Origin: Micromonospora sonchi
Lineage (GTDB): Bacteria; Actinomycetota; Actinomycetes; Mycobacteriales; Micromonosporaceae
Reading direction: 5' to 3'
NCBI RefSeq assembly: GCF_014646235.1
Contig: NZ_BMNB01000042.1
Location: forward strand, 1-39,874
DNA length: 39,874 nucleotides
Both the position numbers and the translations under genes were made by a program. The notes below the pieces were generated by a model. It searched no databases, was not told the origin of the DNA, and was given only the letters and a program-made list of their open reading frames with translations. Shown piece after piece: positions 37,777-39,874 of this stretch (position 1 is the stretch's first letter; each line of letters opens with the position of its first letter).

Positions 37777-39693
37777 GTGAACGACCGGACCGAGACGTTG
37801 GAATTTCAGGCTGAGGCACGCCAACTACTTCAGCTGATGGTCCACTCGATCTACTCGAACAAGGACGTCTTCCTCCGCGAGTTGATTTCGAACGCCTCGG
37901 ACGCGCTGGACAAGCTGCGCCTGACGGCGATGCTCGACAAGGAACTCGCCGTCGACACCGACGACCTGCACATCGCCATCGAGGTCGACCGGGACGCCCG
38001 TACCCTCACCGTGCGGGACAACGGGATCGGAATGACCCGCGACGAGGTCGTCTCCGTCATCGGCACGATCGCCAAGTCCGGCACCGCCGAGCTGCTGCGA
38101 CAACTGCGCGAGGCCAAGGACGCCGGGACGTCGCAGGAGCTGATCGGCCAGTTCGGCGTTGGTTTCTACGCCGCGTTCATGGTCGCCGACCAGGTCGAGC
38201 TGATCACTCGGCGGGCTGGTGAGGACGGCGGCACCCGCTGGGAGTCCGACGGCGCGGGCACCTACACCGTGACCCCGATCGAGGACGCGCCCCAGGGTAC
38301 GGCGGTGACTTTGCACCTCAAGCCCGCCGACGCCGAGGACAACCTGCACGACTACACCGCCGAGTGGACGATCCGCGAGATCGTCAAGCGGTACTCCGAC
38401 TTCATCGCCCATCCGATCCGGATGGCCGTGGAGCGTCCCGGGTCCGACGGCGCCGAGGCGACCACCGAGACGGTGACAATCAACTCGATGAAGGCGCTCT
38501 GGGCCCGCCCGCGCGGCGAGGTCGAGCCGGCCGAGTACCACGAGTTCTACAAGCACGTCAGCCACGATTGGTCCGATCCCCTCGAAACCATCCACATGCG
38601 CGGCGAGGGAACCTTCGAGTACGAGGCGCTGCTGTTCATCCCGTCGCACGCCCCGCTGGATCTGTTCTCCCCGCAGGGGCGTCGCGGCGTGCAGCTCTAC
38701 GTCAAGCGCGTGTTCATCATGGACGACTGCGACGCGCTGATGCCCAACTACCTGCGCTTCGTCAAGGGTGTGGTGGACGCCCACGATCTGTCGCTGAACA
38801 TCTCCCGGGAGATCCTCCAGCAGGACCGGCAGATCCGGGCGGTACGCCGCCGGCTGGTGAAGAAGGTCCTGGCGACCGTCAAGGAGCTCAAGACCGCGCA
38901 GCCGGAGCGGTACCGCACCTTCTGGACCGAGTTCGGCGCCGCGGTCAAGGAAGGCCTGATCGACGACAGCGACAACCAGGACGTCCTGCTGGAGATCCTG
39001 TCGGTGGTCTCCACCCACGACGAAGCCGAGCTGACCGACCTCGCCGGGTACGTCGGCCGGATGAAGGACGGCCAGAGCGACATCTACTACGCCACCGGCG
39101 AGAACCGCGCCACCATCGAGAACTCCCCGCACATGGAGGCGTTCCGGGCCAAGGGCTACGAGGTGCTGCTGCTCACCGACCCGGTCGACGAGGTGTGGGT
39201 CGAACGGGTGGGCAGCTACGACGGCAGGGCCCTGCGTTCGGTGGCCAAGGGCCAGGTCGACCTGGACACCGAGGAGGAGCGCAAGGAGGCCGAGTCCGAG
39301 CGGGAGCGGCAGCGCGCCGAGTACGCCGACCTGCTCGGCTGGATGGGCGGGGTGCTGGCCGACTCGGTCAAGGAGGTACGCCTGTCGTCGCGACTGACCA
39401 CGTCGCCGGCGTGCGTGGTCGGCGACGCGCAGGACATCACCCCGACGCTGGAGAAGATGTACCGGGCGATGGGTCACGAGGTGCCGAAGGTCAAGCGCAT
39501 CCTGGAGCTGAACCCGACCCATCCGCTGGTCACCGGCCTGCGCAAGGCGCACGAGCAGGGCGCGGCCGACAGTTCCCTGGCGGAGACCGCCGAGCTGCTC
39601 TACGGCACGGCGCTGCTCGCCGAGGGCGGCGACCTGGCCGACCCGTCGCGGTTCGCCCGGATCCTCGCCGACCGCCTCGCCCGCACCCTCTGA
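37777..39693 (+). CDS. htpG: Molecular chaperone HtpG (Hsp90)
   Basis: This 638-residue Hsp90 has the N-terminal GHKL ATPase with EFQAEARQLLQLMVHSIYSN, RELISNASDALDKLR, VRDNGIGMT and GQFGVGFYAAFMVAD, then the middle domain with LDLFSPQGRRGVQLYVKRVF and DLSLNISREILQQD, and a C-terminal dimerisation domain with PACVVGDAQDITPTLEKMYR. It helps fold or remodel client proteins using ATP. The GTG start is preceded by GAGAGGGGA. No CIRCE or HAIR operator was recognised. It is a single-gene unit ending at a GGGGCCCC-type repeat. Confidence 0.96.
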   Translation: MNDRTETLEFQAEARQLLQLMVHSIYSNKDVFLRELISNASDALDKLRLTAMLDKELAVDTDDLHIAIEVDRDARTLTVRDNGIGMTRDEVVSVIGTIAKSGTAELLRQLREAKDAGTSQELIGQFGVGFYAAFMVADQVELITRRAGEDGGTRWESDGAGTYTVTPIEDAPQGTAVTLHLKPADAEDNLHDYTAEWTIREIVKRYSDFIAHPIRMAVERPGSDGAEATTETVTINSMKALWARPRGEVEPAEYHEFYKHVSHDWSDPLETIHMRGEGTFEYEALLFIPSHAPLDLFSPQGRRGVQLYVKRVFIMDDCDALMPNYLRFVKGVVDAHDLSLNISREILQQDRQIRAVRRRLVKKVLATVKELKTAQPERYRTFWTEFGAAVKEGLIDDSDNQDVLLEILSVVSTHDEAELTDLAGYVGRMKDGQSDIYYATGENRATIENSPHMEAFRAKGYEVLLLTDPVDEVWVERVGSYDGRALRSVAKGQVDLDTEEERKEAESERERQRAEYADLLGWMGGVLADSVKEVRLSSRLTTSPACVVGDAQDITPTLEKMYRAMGHEVPKVKRILELNPTHPLVTGLRKAHEQGAADSSLAETAELLYGTALLAEGGDLADPSRFARILADRLARTL

Positions 39694-39699
39694 GGTGTA

Positions 39700-39750
39700 A
39701 GGAGGGGCCCCTTCTTAACGCCTCGTGTATAGGAGGGGCCCCTTCTTAGA
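39700..39750. repeat. Tandem GGGGCCCC/TTAAC repeat, copy 3
   Basis: Units AGGAGGGGCCCCTTCTTAAC (39700-39719) and AGGAGGGGCCCCTTCTTAGA (39731-39750) are 31 bp apart, separated by GCCTCGTGTAT. It starts 7 bases after the htpG stop and ends 12 bases before a transposase fragment. Confidence 0.85.
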
Positions 39751-39761
39751 GGGCATCTCGA

Positions 39762-39872
39762 TCATGTGTGTTGTGGTGTGTCTGTTTCGGGTTGATCGTC
39801 TCGCCAGGACGGGGTGGTTTCGTGGGTGAGGCGTCGACTCATGTTGTCGATCATGGCCCAGTGGATGTGGGC
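39762..39872 (-). CDS. Transposase, C-terminal fragment (IS5-like)
   Basis: The minus strand is open from the window edge to a TGA at 39764-39762. The 36 residues start AHIHWAMIDNMSRRLTHETT and continue PSWRDDQ. This ending (aromatic, then M/DxM-RRLT-ETTP-W) is typical of actinobacterial IS5-type DDE transposases. The catalytic part lies outside the window. The family call is from memory and could be another DDE family. No terminal inverted repeat was identified between the stop codon and the nearby repeat. Confidence 0.55.
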   Translation of the reverse strand, partial: AHIHWAMIDNMSRRLTHETTPSWRDDQPETDTPQHT

Positions 39873-39874
39873 CC

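Noticed and set aside
37825..39552. Minus-strand frame of about 575 codons opposite htpG
   Set aside because: It mirrors the Hsp90 codon pattern and has no independent support.
37777..39693. HrcA (CIRCE) or HspR (HAIR) operator before htpG
   Set aside because: The 126 bases between the terminator and the htpG start contain neither a TTAGCACTC-n9-GAGTGCTAA nor a CTTGAGT-type inverted repeat.

Overview
This is a very GC-rich actinobacterial chromosome segment, most likely from a Micromonosporaceae member (Micromonospora or Salinispora type). The evidence is the gene order pafB-pafC-tatA-tatC-(diacylglycerol kinase)-helY, which is the Pup-proteasome neighbourhood of Actinobacteria; strong GC3 bias; many apparently leaderless genes; a SAM-IV-type riboswitch; and dispersed GGGGCCCC/TTAAC repeats that I associate, from memory only, with this family. 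No rRNA, tRNA, CRISPR array or prophage was seen.

Layout. 1-191: 3' end of a TnpB-type (IS200/IS605 or IS607) element. 333-10171: housekeeping block with a DUF3866 gene, pafB-pafC (DNA-damage regulators), a small membrane protein, tatA-tatC, a lipid/diacylglycerol kinase, a HAD phosphatase-like gene and helY. 10256-13118: an orphan Phd-like antitoxin gene and a redox module (SoxR and a glutaredoxin, divergent from an SmvA-like efflux pump, with a SoxR box between). 13226-17036: a membrane-anchored solute-binding protein overlapping a polytopic membrane protein, a NUDIX hydrolase, a promoter/short ORF/terminator cassette in front of a DksA/TraR zinc-finger gene, and an RsbW-like ATPase. 17169-20177: operon of a membrane protein, a flavin (Baeyer-Villiger-like) monooxygenase and an SDR. 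20463-25548: glpK, then a TetR-type regulator carrying a second C-terminal HTH, divergent from a two-gene ABC exporter. 25822-28632: polar amino-acid ABC importer whose leader holds a SAM-IV riboswitch followed by a Cys-ending leader-peptide ORF. 28757-32783: a methyltransferase, a Tat-exported class A beta-lactamase-like protein and a Rieske/DUF6529/secreted-protein operon. 32935-39693: stress block with two STAS proteins, two GlsB-type membrane proteins, a two-component system with a GerMN lipoprotein, and htpG. 39762-39874: 3' end of another transposase.

How the genes relate. Several modules share redox and sulfur themes: SoxR/glutaredoxin/efflux, the SAM-sensing sulfur amino-acid importer, and the Rieske operon. 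The TatAC translocase encoded here would export at least two products of the same window, the beta-lactamase-like protein and the Rieske lipoprotein. Intergenic space is rich in 65-90 bp palindromic elements, one family with three copies, and a second tandem-motif repeat with three copies.

Many starts were set by a recurrent pattern: a TANNNT-like -10 hexamer 6-8 nt before the start codon, implying leaderless mRNAs. All functional names rest on motif reading and remembered family knowledge; no database search was run.
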